Part shown: positions 34,951 to 35,596 of the stretch, one piece after another
Numbering within the stretch: the stretch's first letter is position 1
Layout: every line of letters begins with the position of its first letter
Origin: Lachnospiraceae bacterium
GTDB taxonomy: Bacteria > Bacillota > Clostridia > Lachnospirales > Lachnospiraceae
DNA: 35,596 nucleotides
NCBI GenBank assembly: GCA_017417105.1
Contig: JAFPZU010000129.1
Span: 1-35,596, forward strand
Direction of reading: 5' to 3'
Program-made: the position numbers and the translations under genes
Notes under the pieces: model-generated
Seen by the model: the letters and a program-made list of their open reading frames with translations, nothing else
What the model was told of the DNA's origin: nothing
The model's database searches: none

Positions 34951-35463
34951 ATGAATATAGTACTTCTTGAACCTGAGATACCTTTTAATACCGGAGCGAT
35001 AGGACGCACCTGCGTTGCAACGAACACTGCGCTGCACCTTATAAGACCCTACGGCTTTATCTTAAATGACAAAAAGCTTAAAAGGGCAGGCCTTGATTAC
35101 TGGCCGAAGCTTAAGCTTTTTGAATACAAAAGCTACGAGGATTTCATGGAAAAGCATCCCGAAACAATGTCTGATGAGCCGGATGCTCCAAGACTCTGGT
35201 ACGCAACAACCAAGGCTTCCATGACCTATGCGGATGTATCCTACGGGCAGGATGACTTTATAATGTTCGGCAAGGAGACAGCCGGCATCCCTGAGGAGAT
35301 ACTTGAAAAAAACTTATCGTCCTGCGTAAGGATACCCATGTACAGTGAGGAGCGGTCGCTTAATCTTTCAAACGCCGCAACAGTGATACTGTATGAGGCT
35401 CTAAGGCAGAATGGATTCAGAGATCTGGAGAAGAGGGGTTTTTTAACCGGGACACATATATAG
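34951..35463 (+). CDS. trmL: tRNA (cytidine(34)-2'-O)-methyltransferase
   Basis: TrmL is a SPOUT-class, knotted methyltransferase that uses S-adenosylmethionine to methylate the ribose of the wobble base in leucine tRNAs. The 170 residues are the usual length. Family motifs visible are the N-terminal LLEPEIPFNTGAIGRTC, the middle MFGKETAGIPEEIL, and the C-terminal RIPMYSEERSLNLSNAATV with the knot Asn. GGAATGAG precedes the ATG. The stop codon is also the first bases of the hairpin at 35462, so the repeat follows directly. The gene seems to stand alone, divergent from the lipoprotein gene. Confidence 0.95.
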   Translation: MNIVLLEPEIPFNTGAIGRTCVATNTALHLIRPYGFILNDKKLKRAGLDYWPKLKLFEYKSYEDFMEKHPETMSDEPDAPRLWYATTKASMTYADVSYGQDDFIMFGKETAGIPEEILEKNLSSCVRIPMYSEERSLNLSNAATVILYEALRQNGFRDLEKRGFLTGTHI

Positions 35464-35498
35464 TAAACGACAAAACTCTTTTCGTTTTGTCGTTTACT
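35462..35498 (+). terminator. Perfect 14-bp hairpin at the trmL stop codon
   Basis: AGTAAACGACAAAA (35462-35475) pairs perfectly with TTTTGTCGTTTACT (35485-35498) around a 9-base loop. It begins inside the trmL TAG and ends where the 99-base repeat begins. It may end trmL transcription, though no T-run follows. Its outer word TATAGTAAACGA resembles TATAGTAAGCGA of the repeat hairpins, so it may be part of the mobile or dispersed element. Confidence 0.55.
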
Positions 35499-35596
35499 GC
35501 GCCGGATTTTGGCCGCTGAAAGCGGCATATTTCCTTGCAAAATCCGGGCGCATCCGCCGGAGGCTTTATAGTAAGCGAAATTATTTATTTCGCTTA
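35498..35596. repeat. 99-base structured repeat core, copy 2 (runs off the window)
   Basis: Identical to 19143-19241, including the nested GCCGCT-GAA-AGCGGC hairpin and the start of the TATAGTAAGCGAAAT hairpin, which is cut by the window edge after CGCTTA. The left flank differs from copy 1: here a hairpin of different sequence (35462-35498), there a long AT-rich arm. The element is therefore modular, with a constant core and variable left side. Confidence 0.9.

Noticed and set aside
34840..35037. Extended N-terminus of the minus-strand lipoprotein
   Set aside because: It would run through two perfect hairpins and overlap trmL on the other strand, and would bury the signal peptide 66 residues inside.
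1..35596. CRISPR array, tRNA or rRNA genes, prophage
   Set aside because: No regularly spaced repeats, cloverleaf-like segments or phage genes were recognised by eye on either strand.

Overview
The window looks like a chromosomal stretch of an anaerobic, low-to-mid GC Firmicute, most likely a member of the Lachnospiraceae (rumen or gut clostridia such as the Butyrivibrio group). This rests on family resemblance, not a search: the divergent PurA subtype, the long PurB subtype, the paired ABC exporter with a Gly-rich N-terminal tail, large hybrid kinases, FIST and HD-GYP domains, and two large proteins resembling families of unknown function that I recall from Lachnospiraceae (DUF5717 and DUF5716). 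Almost every gene lies on the + strand with very short gaps or 4-base overlaps. No tRNA, rRNA, CRISPR, phage or transposase gene was seen, and no gene-free stretch exceeds 300 bases.

Layout. (1) 1-993: 3' part of a galactokinase, cut by the window edge. (2) 1152-4889: two half-transporters forming a heterodimeric ABC exporter with one degenerate and one canonical ATP site. (3) 4938-7753: TrkA and TrkH potassium uptake. (4) 7750-14483: four tightly packed genes of unknown function, coupled to trkH: a 1172-residue beta-plus-helical-repeat protein, a degenerate Hsp70/actin-fold protein, a TPR-like helical protein and a two-TM coiled-coil membrane protein. This is one of the two best candidates for an undescribed system. 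(5) 14540-17250: purB and purA, the two enzymes from IMP to AMP. (6) 17259-19064: an LtaS-like polyol-phosphate transferase.

(7) 19312-33720: a signalling locus, the other best candidate. It holds a six-TM kinase-like protein that has lost its phospho-accepting His but keeps an HPt domain; a six-TM hybrid kinase fused to a DegV (fatty-acid-binding) domain; a PAP2 lipid phosphatase; an RsbW-like ATPase and a STAS antagonist (partner switch); a 1453-residue FIST - kinase - receiver - receiver - HD-GYP - HPt protein; a double-receiver protein; and a YfhO-type membrane protein. Together these supply a multistep phosphorelay, a possible lipid input, a cyclic-di-GMP output and a partner-switch output. 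(8) 33799-34839 on the minus strand: a lipoprotein, convergent with yfhO across a shared terminator. (9) 34951-35463: trmL.

A structured dispersed repeat occurs twice, identical over 99 bases (19143-19241 and 35498-35596). The first copy sits inside a larger 189-base element with imperfect terminal inverted repeats, just upstream of the signalling locus. Related perfect stem-loops occur at 34856-34901 and 35462-35498.
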